From NCBI GenBank assembly GCA_023416275.1, contig JAEZIB010000102.1:124001-188000 (forward strand): DNA of 64,000 nucleotides, given 5' to 3'. Numbering within the stretch: position 1 is the stretch's first letter; each line of letters begins with the position of its first letter. Source of the stretch: Bacillota bacterium (GTDB lineage Bacteria > Bacillota > Clostridia > Acetivibrionales > DSM-1351). Shown here in pieces: positions 8,443-16,599 of the stretch. The translations under genes and the position numbers were made by a program. The notes under the pieces were generated by a model. That model worked only from the letters and a program-made list of their open reading frames with translations, did no database searches and was not told the DNA's origin.

Positions 8443-9381
8443 ATGCCGAAGAAGTTAAAATTGATTGTAGATGATAGCATGACTTTTGAACAAGGATTCA
8501 AGGAATTTTTAGAAAGCTGTAAAGCAAGAAATATTAGAGAAGGAACAGTTAAACATTACAGAGAGAGCTTTGTAAGTATTACTAGATTTATTAACTCAGA
8601 TGCTTTAATTAGGGATTTTAACAAACAGACTGTTGATAATTTTGTTAAAGATTGCATAAACAATAATACGATGAACTCTCAAACTTTATACACGTATACT
8701 AGAGATTTAAAGACAATGTTTTATTTTTTCATGAAAATGGAGTATATGCCTACTTTTAAGATTAAATTGCCTAGTGTAGATAAAGTCGCAATTGAAACTT
8801 ATACTGATGCTGAGCTAAAAGTTTTATTAAAAAAACCTGATATCAAGCATTGTAATTTTGCAACGTATCGTGATTGGGTTATTATAAATTTTTTGTTAAG
8901 CACAGGAGTAAGACTAAATAGTTTAATAAACATAAAAGTAAAAGAGATTGACTTTGGTAATGAAGTTGTACATGTCAACGTAACAAAAAATAGAAAACCT
9001 TTAATAATACCTTTGAATGTTACTATAATTAAAATATTAAAGGAATATCTTAAATACAGGCAAAGCAAAAATATGGATGACTACCTATTTCCGAACACAT
9101 ATGGTGCTAAAATTAGTAAGAGTGCTATTGCTGCAAGTTTATCAAAGTTTAATAAGGACAGGGGTATTGTTACAACAGGTATACACAGATATAGACATAC
9201 ATTTGCTAAAAAGTTTATATTGAGTGGTATGCCAGTCACAAGTTTACAGAAGCTCCTCGGGCATAGCAGCCTTCTAATTACGGAACATTACTTAAATATA
9301 TTAGTTACTGATTTAAAAAAGGATATTGAGAAGTTTAATATATTACAAGAATTTACAGGTAATCATATAAAGTTAAGATGA
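8443..9381 (+). CDS. int: Tyrosine recombinase (integrase) of island 1
   Basis: This site-specific recombinase integrates and excises DNA through a 3'-phosphotyrosine intermediate. The 312-residue protein has an N-terminal SAM-like core-binding domain (about 13-105) and a C-terminal catalytic domain. The catalytic set is complete: R157 (STGVRLNSL), K182 in the beta-hairpin, H248-x-x-R251 (HRYR), H274 (LLGHSS) and Y283 (TEHYLNI). It lacks the N-terminal arm-binding domain typical of larger phage integrases and so resembles XerC/D-sized enzymes. AGGAGGG precedes the ATG. Its position next to attL makes it the likely enzyme for this island. Confidence 0.93.
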   Translation: MPKKLKLIVDDSMTFEQGFKEFLESCKARNIREGTVKHYRESFVSITRFINSDALIRDFNKQTVDNFVKDCINNNTMNSQTLYTYTRDLKTMFYFFMKMEYMPTFKIKLPSVDKVAIETYTDAELKVLLKKPDIKHCNFATYRDWVIINFLLSTGVRLNSLINIKVKEIDFGNEVVHVNVTKNRKPLIIPLNVTIIKILKEYLKYRQSKNMDDYLFPNTYGAKISKSAIAASLSKFNKDRGIVTTGIHRYRHTFAKKFILSGMPVTSLQKLLGHSSLLITEHYLNILVTDLKKDIEKFNILQEFTGNHIKLR

Positions 9382-9394
9382 TATATCCAATAAA

Positions 9395-9424
9395 GAGCCT
9401 TGACACAATTAGCAGGGTTCTTTT
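9395..9424 (+). terminator. Terminator after integrase
   Basis: An 8-bp stem with wobble pairs, GAGCCTTG/CAGGGTTC (9395-9402 and 9413-9420), is followed by TTTTCC. It lies 14 nt after the integrase stop. Confidence 0.65.
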
Positions 9425-9456
9425 CCTTCTTAAATTTAATCAAAAATCACTCTTTA

Positions 9457-9695
9457 AACCGTTTAAATAATATACCCTACAAGTTATATGCCAAACCTAA
9501 ATAAGTGTTTAAAATAGTCTATATTGATTCAATTTATAGAGATTTTATGTAATGAGTGGCAAGAGAGGTTATAAACAGAGACATAATGACTGAAATGGAA
9601 TATATGCTGACAACAATGCTACGATAAATATTGCATGTTGTTAATAAAATAAAAAATACACTATTAACCGTTTGATGTTTATACCTTATAAGTTT
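9457..9695. repeat. Paired direct repeats near the integrase
   Basis: The copies at 9457-9485 and 9666-9694 share AACCGTTT, a 6-nt spacer, TATACC, then (C/T)TA(C/T)AAGTT. They lie in the 411-nt gene-free stretch after int, where accessory sites of an integration system or origin iterons could sit. No gene is visible in this stretch. Confidence 0.45.
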
Positions 9696-9792
9696 AGTAT
9701 TCGTCTAACAACCTGCATTGTTTATATTTGACTTTATATAGAATAAGATGTAAAATATGTTATAAATATATACATATTACAATGGAGAACTT

Positions 9793-10125
9793 ATGGATAA
9801 TAAAGATATTACTAATCGCATTGATAATGTTTTAAAAATGAATAAAATTTTAGAATATGTGTTTATAACATTAACAGTTGTATTATTTTCATGTGGTATA
9901 ATTTGTATTATATCAGCAATTGTAGTTGGAAAATATTTGTGGTCAACTCCGTCAGCAGTTACAACATCTTTACTTTATTTTCCACTAAAAGAAATAAAAA
10001 CTTTAAGGTGGAAAAATATATCTCTTGCTATAACACCAACAATAATTGAGTCGCTTCCTAGACAAGAAGCTGTAAAAGAACTCCAAAAATTACTCAAATC
10101 ATTAAATGAAGGACTAGGTGTATGA
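9793..10125 (+). CDS. Small membrane protein, first of an overlapping pair
   Basis: A 110-residue protein with a hydrophobic segment of two short helices (about 24-62: YVFITLTVVLFSCGIICIIS, then IVVGKYLWSTPSAVTTSLLYF) followed by a charged cytoplasmic helix ending PRQEAVKELQKLLKSL. The layout recalls small membrane domains described next to TRADD-N-like domains in bacterial immune genes, but the similarity is only by eye. Its stop overlaps the start of the next gene (ATGA at 10122-10125), so the two are translationally coupled. The ribosome site is weak (AATGGAGAAC). I do not recognise a named family with confidence. Confidence 0.6.
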   Translation: MDNKDITNRIDNVLKMNKILEYVFITLTVVLFSCGIICIISAIVVGKYLWSTPSAVTTSLLYFPLKEIKTLRWKNISLAITPTIIESLPRQEAVKELQKLLKSLNEGLGV

Positions 10126-10772
10126 AAAATAAAGACTCTACAATTCTACTTTTAGAAGATATTATAACTCAATTATTTAAGGAACAAATGACTGAAAAAC
10201 CGCCTACATGTAATTCATACTTAATGGCAGGGGATGGACAGTTTTTGGGTGAAATTGTTGATGATGAAACCAATCCGAATTCAATTATAAATGAATATGG
10301 TTTATATGGTAGCAGATATAGTCCTGTTAGTATTTTCAATCCCAATTCACCTTATGGAAATATAAATGGCAAATTTAGTGTGAATAATGATTTTTCAACT
10401 AATCCACCAAAGTTGTTCATCAATGGTGAATTTAAAAAGTATGTTACTAGTAGAATAATTACTAATAACATACTTTCAACTAAACGATTTATCTATTTGA
10501 TAAAGAACCATGATTTTTCTAGGCTTTTTAATGAAGCTGAGAAACCTGCTTGTAGAACAGCAATCAGTTCCCGTATTAAAATAAATAAATCTTATTTAGT
10601 AGAAACAAGTGTAGCAAAGCAGATGACAGCTGTTAAACTAGCGAGTATGAAAGCTTTTAAAGTAGCAATAAGGAAAGCTTTTATAGTAGGAACTAAAAAA
10701 CCTTATTTCATTCCTACGCTGGTATCTAAATTATTAATTCATAAAAGAGATATTGATAGGTTAAAAAATTAA
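10122..10772 (+). CDS. Unknown protein with YGS-type repeats, partner of membrane protein
   Basis: A 216-residue protein. Residues ~35-115 hold the repetitive pattern GLYGSRYSPVSIFNPNSPYG with FLGEIV before it and NPPKLFINGEFKKYVT after. This resembles a recurring domain in bacterial hypothetical proteins built on xxYGSxYSxxSxxN units ending in NPPxxxxxxG, whose function I do not know. The C-terminus is basic and helical. It is coupled to the upstream membrane protein by an ATGA overlap and followed by a strong terminator, so the two form a discrete two-gene cargo unit of the island. Confidence 0.6.
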   Translation: MKNKDSTILLLEDIITQLFKEQMTEKPPTCNSYLMAGDGQFLGEIVDDETNPNSIINEYGLYGSRYSPVSIFNPNSPYGNINGKFSVNNDFSTNPPKLFINGEFKKYVTSRIITNNILSTKRFIYLIKNHDFSRLFNEAEKPACRTAISSRIKINKSYLVETSVAKQMTAVKLASMKAFKVAIRKAFIVGTKKPYFIPTLVSKLLIHKRDIDRLKN

Positions 10773-10804
10773 ATAGAAAATATGAGAATTATAAATAGAT
10801 TCCA

Positions 10805-10836
10805 AACGCCTTTTCCCAAAACGGAGGGCGTTTTTT
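10805..10836 (+). terminator. Terminator after the two-gene cargo unit
   Basis: The AACGCC...GGCGTT stem (10805-10810 and 10827-10832), with an inner TCC/GGA pairing, runs into six T. Confidence 0.85.
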
Positions 10837-10947
10837 GTTTGCTCTTTATTTCTAAATTTAGTGTTTATTTAGAAATGATTCTGAATAATTTTTATAAAAT
10901 TTTATCAAAATAAAAGCAATAAAACGTAAAATTAAGGGGGGAAGTAA

Positions 10948-11442
10948 ATGAAAAATTTCGATATATTTCATATGTATAAATTGGACAAGTTTCATAGGAT
11001 TCAACTGCAAAACATTGAAAAAGATAGAATACTTAAATCAATGAATGAAGAAGATTATTTTAAAGAACGGCTAAAAAAGTTTAAAATAGATATTCTACCT
11101 AAAAATAAAAAATCACATGGTAAAGATGATGGAGTAGATTTTGTTATTTACTATGGAAATATCATATGTATATGTCAATTGAAATATTGGGGAAAACCTA
11201 TAGGAAAAAAGTACATTAAAGAAATTTTTGGAGATATGTATTTAAGTAATATTTCTCTCGGATTTAAAGAGAAAAATATAAAAATTATTTATATGCTAAT
11301 ATGTCCGTTTATATATAATCAAGGTGCTCATGAAGTAAATAGATATTTAAATCAAAACTATTACGTAATTTATGGAAAAATGTTTGTTGAATTCCTAATA
11401 AATCCACTACATTTTCTCAATAAAATAATAATGAAGGAGTAA
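10948..11442 (+). CDS. PD-(D/E)XK-like nuclease protein, partner of AIPR
   Basis: A 164-residue protein. The segment GKDDGVDFVIYYGN...ICICQLKYWGKPIG fits the restriction-endonuclease-like core: D64 then Q77-x-K79, a common Q variant of the (D/E)xK active site, on predicted beta strands. Such folds occur in restriction and abortive-infection nucleases. GGGGGGAAGT precedes the ATG. It is four bases ahead of the AIPR gene and must be co-transcribed. The assignment rests on this motif only; a non-catalytic version of the fold is possible. It forms the first half of a candidate anti-phage module. Confidence 0.6.
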   Translation: MKNFDIFHMYKLDKFHRIQLQNIEKDRILKSMNEEDYFKERLKKFKIDILPKNKKSHGKDDGVDFVIYYGNIICICQLKYWGKPIGKKYIKEIFGDMYLSNISLGFKEKNIKIIYMLICPFIYNQGAHEVNRYLNQNYYVIYGKMFVEFLINPLHFLNKIIMKE

Positions 11443-11446
11443 TAAA

Positions 11447-12976
11447 ATGGAGCAAATTAATATTTCGTATGGTGTTATTAACTACTATGTTTCTATAGAA
11501 GATGCAATTTGTATTTCTACACATATAAAGGATTTAATTTCGATAAGATATCTTTATACGGATGCTGGCTCTAATCCAAGAGAATTTCAAGGAATGACAT
11601 CAACAAATATAAAAATATTATCAAGTATATTAATAGACCCTCATCGTTTTTGGGCTAAACATTTAGGTGTTGCTTTAACAATAAAAGGTGATAAGAATAA
11701 TTTTAATAAGCATGAATTAAGAGGAATCCTTACTTATGAGGATGCGTGTATAACTAATGGTCTGCAAACATTATCCTTGTTTAGGATACTAGTCATGATA
11801 AAGGTATTTCAAAAGTATAAAAATAAACCTGAAATTCATCAAAAAATACCTGAAAACTCAGAAGAAATTATTAATGAAATACTTCCAACGATGGCAGAAT
11901 TTTTTTTAATGAGCATAAATGCATCTCAAGTAAATAAAGTATTATATTGGTTTCATAAAGAAGAAAATAAGAAATATTTAAATATATTTAATTCTATGGA
12001 AATTGATGATATATTGAGTATTCGGATTGCGGTCAAATCTGTACAACTAGATAGAATTATGAATAAGGATGAAGAAAAAGATATTGATGTTATTTCTAGT
12101 TGGGGTGATACAATTGCAAATGATAATAATGAAACTCAAAATGTAAAGCCAGATGATAAATTTGGTACAAAATACCAGCAATGGCTTGAAGAAAACATTA
12201 TGAATTATATTAGTAATAAAAAAATTAATATCGAATATAGAAATTTTTCTAAACAAAAACTTAAGTTGCCATCAAAACATATTCTTGAAGTTTTGAGAGC
12301 CATTATTCCTACTACTTTTATAATAGATTTAAAGACATCTGAGGAAGATAAAACAAATGTTGCAAGTCATATTAGTAAATATGCTAATAATAGAACTCCA
12401 GTATATAGCGTATTTGAAAAGTTAATTAAAATTGCAAACCTTAATGGTGCGCCTAAAGAGGTTTGGGATGTTATCAACATAATTAAAAACTTAATGCCAG
12501 AATTAATTGAAATTATGCTGGAATTTAGAAGCAAATTAAGTGACTATTATCTTAAATTAAATTCAGAAGAGATATTAAAAAACATTACTTTGTCTGAAAA
12601 GGAATTGGGTATGAGGTTAGGGATACAAGAAGATAATTGTAGTAAAAGTGATTTAGATGAAGCTGTAAAAAAGTATCTAAAATTTTCTGAATCTAATATA
12701 TTTCCGATATTTGTATTCGCTACAAAGAAGTCGATACAAATACATGATAGATTTAAAGTAAGTTATGATATTTCAAGTGAAAACATAAAAAATATGATAG
12801 AAGCTATTTATAGGATACTATTAAAGCAGAAATTAAATAGACAGTATAGCTCAACCTCTGACTTATTCAGAAATCCAGAATCATATGTTGATGCGGAATT
12901 TTATTACAAAGCATTGAACAAAAACGACAATATAGATTATACTGAAAAATTTAGAATTAACCTAGCAAATTATTAA
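11447..12976 (+). CDS. AIPR family (abortive infection phage resistance) protein
   Basis: A 509-residue protein resembling the AIPR family (Pfam AIPR), first named from lactococcal abortive-infection proteins. The family-like core is near residues 43-110: NPREFQGMTSTN, then PHRFWAKHLGVALTIKG (the position of the usual P-x-x-F-x-x-x-N-x-G-I), then ITNGLQTLSLFRI (the usual I-x-N-G-x-Q-T). The rest is mostly helical and poorly conserved by eye. It follows the nuclease-like gene by four bases with AAGGAG before its ATG, and ends at a shared bidirectional terminator. The mode of action of AIPR proteins is not established; a role in phage defence is inferred from family and context. Confidence 0.7.
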   Translation: MEQINISYGVINYYVSIEDAICISTHIKDLISIRYLYTDAGSNPREFQGMTSTNIKILSSILIDPHRFWAKHLGVALTIKGDKNNFNKHELRGILTYEDACITNGLQTLSLFRILVMIKVFQKYKNKPEIHQKIPENSEEIINEILPTMAEFFLMSINASQVNKVLYWFHKEENKKYLNIFNSMEIDDILSIRIAVKSVQLDRIMNKDEEKDIDVISSWGDTIANDNNETQNVKPDDKFGTKYQQWLEENIMNYISNKKINIEYRNFSKQKLKLPSKHILEVLRAIIPTTFIIDLKTSEEDKTNVASHISKYANNRTPVYSVFEKLIKIANLNGAPKEVWDVINIIKNLMPELIEIMLEFRSKLSDYYLKLNSEEILKNITLSEKELGMRLGIQEDNCSKSDLDEAVKKYLKFSESNIFPIFVFATKKSIQIHDRFKVSYDISSENIKNMIEAIYRILLKQKLNRQYSSTSDLFRNPESYVDAEFYYKALNKNDNIDYTEKFRINLANY

Positions 12977-12991
12977 TTTGTTACAAAAGAA

Positions 12992-13019
12992 AGAAGGGTT
13001 TGAGCTCACCCTTCTTTTT
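12992..13019. terminator. Bidirectional terminator between convergent genes
   Basis: AGAAGGGT/ACCCTTCT (12992-12999 and 13008-13015) with an 8-nt loop is followed by TTTTC on the plus strand. It overlaps the last codon and stop of the convergent repressor gene. Confidence 0.85.
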
Positions 13020-13239
13020 CTATATTTTTTTTAACCCATTCAATGTCATATCCTAAAATATCAGCAATTATTATAATATCTGAATATCTTAGTCGTGCAT
13101 CATTTATTTTATTATTAAGATTCTGTTGAGAAACATTTTCGCCCGTTAAGCTACTTAGTTTTTCTGCTACTTCTTTTATACTAAAGCCTTCTTTAATAAT
13201 AAGAGCCTTAATATCATTCTTTGAATTACTTACTTTCAT
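13006..13239 (-). CDS. XRE-family helix-turn-helix repressor
   Basis: A 77-residue DNA-binding protein of the Cro/C1 (XRE) type. It has a short helical N-terminus (NDIKALIIKEGFSIKEVAEK), a recognition region (TGENVSQQNLNNKINDARLR) and the closing helices YSDIIIIADILGYDIEWV. The ATG at 13239 has GGAGG 5 nt upstream; an ORF start at 13278 without a ribosome site is rejected. It is transcribed divergently from the gene at 13420 across a region with three palindromic sites and a perfect promoter, the classic lysogeny-switch layout. It probably autoregulates and holds down the rightward promoter. Confidence 0.85.
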   Translation of the reverse strand: MKVSNSKNDIKALIIKEGFSIKEVAEKLSSLTGENVSQQNLNNKINDARLRYSDIIIIADILGYDIEWVKKNIEKEG

Positions 13240-13310
13240 ATGTCCTCCGAGTAATATAAGTTTGTTTAGATTATACATTTATGTTTAATGTATGTCAATA
13301 AAATTTATAA

Positions 13311-13379
13311 TAAACAAATAAGTTTAGAATTATTATTGACATTATAAACAAATAAGTTTATAATAAACACATAAGTTAA
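13311..13379 (+). promoter_or_regulatory. Consensus promoter with three palindromic operators
   Basis: The palindrome TAAAC-N6-GTTTA occurs at 13311-13326 and 13345-13360, and as a near match at 13364-13379. The middle and right copies overlap a perfect sigma-A promoter: TTGACA at 13336-13341, a 17-nt spacer, and TATAAT at 13359-13364, reading into the gene at 13420. Binding by the adjacent XRE repressor is inferred. Confidence 0.8.
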
Positions 13380-13419
13380 ACATTACGACAAGCCAATAAC
13401 AGAGAGGAGATTAAAAATT

Positions 13420-13749
13420 ATGAAAAATGCAAAAGTCTTAGTAAACAAACTACAATCTAAATTAGGTGATGATTTCACCGTAACTCAAAACGGACAGGGA
13501 GAACTTCGGGTATTTGACCACATTATGGAGTGCTATCTCTCATCTGATGAAATAAACCTACTACTTCAAGAAGTTGATGGTCATTTCATGGTTCGGGATG
13601 CAGAAACTAAATTTACATGCACTGACTTTACATTCTTTAAAGCAGGACAAGGCAAAGGCAATCATGCAAAGTGGTACTATTTATTGTTCTTTTATACCAA
13701 CAGCTTAAAACCAAAATCAAAGTCAAAACCTCTTTGGGCTTCGGCATAA
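13420..13749 (+). CDS. Unknown 109-residue protein under repressor control
   Basis: A small soluble protein that I do not recognise. The N-terminal part is helical (KNAKVLVNKLQSKLGDDFTV), followed by beta-rich sequence and a lysine-rich tail (LKPKSKSKPLWASA). AGAGAGGAGA precedes the ATG. It is the first gene downstream of the repressor-controlled consensus promoter, the position where phages and islands place early, antirepressor or induction genes. It has no transmembrane segment and no clear DNA-binding motif. The function is unknown. Confidence 0.6.
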   Translation: MKNAKVLVNKLQSKLGDDFTVTQNGQGELRVFDHIMECYLSSDEINLLLQEVDGHFMVRDAETKFTCTDFTFFKAGQGKGNHAKWYYLLFFYTNSLKPKSKSKPLWASA

Positions 13750-13808
13750 ATGCCGCCGAATCCCAATATAATAATTTATTTATTTTTATTTCTGATTAAT
13801 TAATAATT

Positions 13809-13933
13809 AGGATTATAAATTTATATATGCTGGGGTTTGGGGCGAGCAAAAGGAATTTGCAGGGTAGCCCGTAGGGAAAGCAAATTACTAGCCCCAAGGT
13901 TATTATAGCAATAAAACTTTACACTATAATCCT
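13809..13933. other. Nested-hairpin element, candidate ncRNA or replication origin
   Basis: Three helices nest around one axis: AGGATTATA/TATAATCCT (13809-13817, 13925-13933), TTGGGGC/GCCCCAA (13837-13843, 13891-13897) and AATTTGC/GCAAATT (13854-13860, 13880-13886). An apical loop carries GGGTAGCCC. The element fills the 305-nt gap between convergent genes, where no protein gene is visible. It has no U-tail, so it is not a plain terminator. The strand is unknown. Confidence 0.55.
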
Positions 13934-14054
13934 CTTGTAATTTAGTCATATCAATTGTTTTGGGATATTCTATAGTGTTAAATATTTGGATAAAGCTATA
14001 TATAGAGCTTACTCCATATTTTTAGCACTTATAAATCCATCTAACTCATTCATA

Positions 14055-15584
14055 TCAAGCATTACAAGGTGATTTATTGGTTGTATTGGTTGCTTTACTT
14101 ATTATCCAATATGACTTATTATAATTACGATTTTTCTTACCATTTTTAATTTTACGCCTATCTTGTTTGGATATAATTTTATATAGGAGATTATTACTTT
14201 CAAAATAAGAATTTAATTGACTATAACTTTTTTGAATGCGTCCCCTCTTATCTTTAAGACCAATACTATTAATAATTTCATCTTGGTCTTTTTTCCATAA
14301 TGCTTTGCCCTTAAATTTCTCTAAAAGCTTTTCTAACTCATTATTCTTGTAATCTTCTTCAATTAATCTGTAAGAATATCTTCCTTCATCAGCATCATAG
14401 AAACCTAACTCTCTAGCTAATAATTTACAATAGCCATATCCTTTGTAAGTATCAAGCATTATAGATATTTCTGCCAAATCAAATTTACATTTGAAATACA
14501 TCAACTCATTAATTTTTTTAGTACCTTTGTCATTCTCCAAAACTGTTTCATCATAAACTATATTACTAAAGTCAATAGTTCTACCATATTCTTGTATATA
14601 CTCTTTTACTGTATGTTCTCTTAAATAATCAGCCATTTTGATTTTATTTTTTAGTTGAGTCATTTTTTGTAACAGTTTTAATATACAAGTATAGTTTATC
14701 TTCTTCAGATTGGATACGCTTTCTACCTATGCATTGAATTAGAGAACCTATGTCCTCAACATCAATGACTATATGTTTTACATTTCTATCTATGATATTT
14801 ACTCCTGCATCCAAGCATGTAGTTGTTATTAAAATGAGTTCTTCAAATTTTTCATTTTTTAACATTGAGTCTATTTTGTCTTGGTCTACATATTTATAAT
14901 GTCTTCCGTTACTCTTACTACAATTAAATAGGCAATGTTCTTTATATTTAGAATAAAGTTCATATGCTTTTTTAGCCGACTGAATAAAGAATATAACCTT
15001 ATCATTTTTTGAAACTGCTTCTTCAATGAATTTTTCCATTGACTCATCTTTATTAAAAAATGTAAAGCTTTTGATAAAATCAAACTTAATTTCTAGTTCA
15101 TAATCAATGGTTGGTATCTTCTTGACATTATTAATATAAGTTTTCATATCATCACCTGTAGCACTCATAAAAATTCTAGTTGCTTTATTTTTAGATAATA
15201 TCATATTCAAACTTTATCTGTTGTTTTAGAAAATGCAGCATCTCCCATAAAATAATGGAATTCATCGCAGACTATGTATTGATATTCACTAAAATCAAAA
15301 TACGTTTTATATGTCTGGTTTAAAATCTCTAACTTTTGGTATGTCTTAATATCAATTACATCTGTTTTCTTTGCTTGTTCGATTTCCATTTGAAATTGAT
15401 TAACACAATTTGTTCTATGGATTAAGAATAATATTTTTTTATTATTACTCTTTGCAAAATTGTACAAAGTGTATTTTACAAAATATGACTTTCCTGCACC
15501 AGTAGGGGCTTTTATAGTTATAATATCGTTATTCCATGATTCAATATCAGCTATAGTTATTTTATCACTTACTCTCTCTTTCAT
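14055..15584 (-). pseudogene. SF2 helicase (DEAD/DEAH type), split by two single-base frameshifts
   Basis: Three overlapping minus-strand reading frames (15584-15207, 15210-14644, 14663-14055) together make one ~510-residue helicase like those of Firmicute phages. The first holds Walker A (APTGAGKS) and motif II (CDEFHYFMGD). The second holds motif III (MSATGD), motif V (ITTTCLDAGVNI) and motif VI (QCIGRKR). The third is the C-terminal extension. Adding one A at each junction (after GATAAA near 15211, and in the A6 run near 14650) restores one frame. AGGAGAT precedes the start. It is either a pseudogene or carries base-call errors; slippage is a less likely reading. Its expected role is replication of the island. 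Confidence 0.75.
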
Positions 15585-15732
15585 TAATCTCCTCCGTCTT
15601 TATCTCCTATATTTCTACTTTAGTTATTGATAAAATTATCATTTACTTTTGTTTAGTAAGTGTAGGTGGACTGTCTATTCTCAAAGCCTCAATATTATTG
15701 CATTTCAGAACACACGCGTCCACCCACATGTT

Positions 15733-16455
15733 TTATTTCAATGGTTTTATATATGGAATAGTTTTCAATGCTTTCTCTAGTTTTTGCTTTCCTTCTTCTG
15801 TTATATTACCTTCAATATCAAAACCAGTATCTTCTTCAAATTTTGTAGACCAACAACATTTATTACAATGTACCCATTTTGATTCATCAATTTGTGGGAT
15901 TTCTGGTGGCATTAAATATACTGAACTACCGCAATCTGGACACTTAGGATATTTTTGAGCCATGATAGTATCAATTCTTTTTTGTTCATCTTCATATAGT
16001 TCTTGATTTATTTCAGCACTTGTTTCAGCTTCTATTCTACTTTGACAATCATCACATAATCCAGATTCATTATTAACTGATAGTATAACACCACATTCAC
16101 CGCATTTTAGTATTTCTGCTTGTAGTGTTTTATAAGTGAGTGTAGCAATCATAGCATCTGTAAAATCTAAATTATAAGCAAGCATATTACTAATAATAGT
16201 TGCTAACTTTAAGTTTATTACTTGACCGCTAGTGTAATCATCATCTTGTACTGTAAAGTCTAAAATAAAATTCGGAAATTTAAAAGATACATCAATGATA
16301 ATACCTTTATCGGTAAAGTAGTGATAAATTTCATCACCCATCAGCTTATTTAACTTATCAGATACTTCTAAAGCTAGTACACCTGCTAATATTTCAAGTG
16401 TAGTACCTTCTTTTTTCATTGCAACATATTCTTTTTTAACAAAATCAAGTTTCAT
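15733..16455 (-). CDS. Zinc-ribbon protein of unknown function
   Basis: A 240-residue soluble protein. The N-terminal half is helical and acidic. The middle has a CxxC pair plus a second pair (CGECG...CDDCQ, about residues 117-137), and the C-terminal third has another (CPDCGS...CNKCC, about 171-196), suggesting two zinc ribbons. It lies upstream of the helicase on the same strand, separated by 148 nt, which suggests a joint early transcript. The ribosome site before the ATG is weak (CAGGAAT). I do not recognise the family. A DNA-binding or replication accessory role is possible but not shown. Confidence 0.65.
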   Translation of the reverse strand: MKLDFVKKEYVAMKKEGTTLEILAGVLALEVSDKLNKLMGDEIYHYFTDKGIIIDVSFKFPNFILDFTVQDDDYTSGQVINLKLATIISNMLAYNLDFTDAMIATLTYKTLQAEILKCGECGVILSVNNESGLCDDCQSRIEAETSAEINQELYEDEQKRIDTIMAQKYPKCPDCGSSVYLMPPEIPQIDESKWVHCNKCCWSTKFEEDTGFDIEGNITEEGKQKLEKALKTIPYIKPLK

Positions 16456-16599
16456 TAATTCCTGCTTTAGTTCGATTTTTCTGATAATATTTCATCACAT
16501 AAACTTCTAATTATATAGTTTTATAACATAAATTATCAGACTTACAATTAAGTGGATATAGTTATATAATTTAGAAAAAATTAATTGGAGGTCATGATA

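Noticed and set aside
13311..13379. Three regularly repeated units as a mini CRISPR
   Set aside because: Units are 16 bp with unequal spacing (34 and 19 nt), palindromic and over a promoter; no cas genes. They are operators.
13809..13933. Retron msr/msd RNA
   Set aside because: The nested hairpins fit superficially, but no reverse transcriptase gene is present anywhere in the window.
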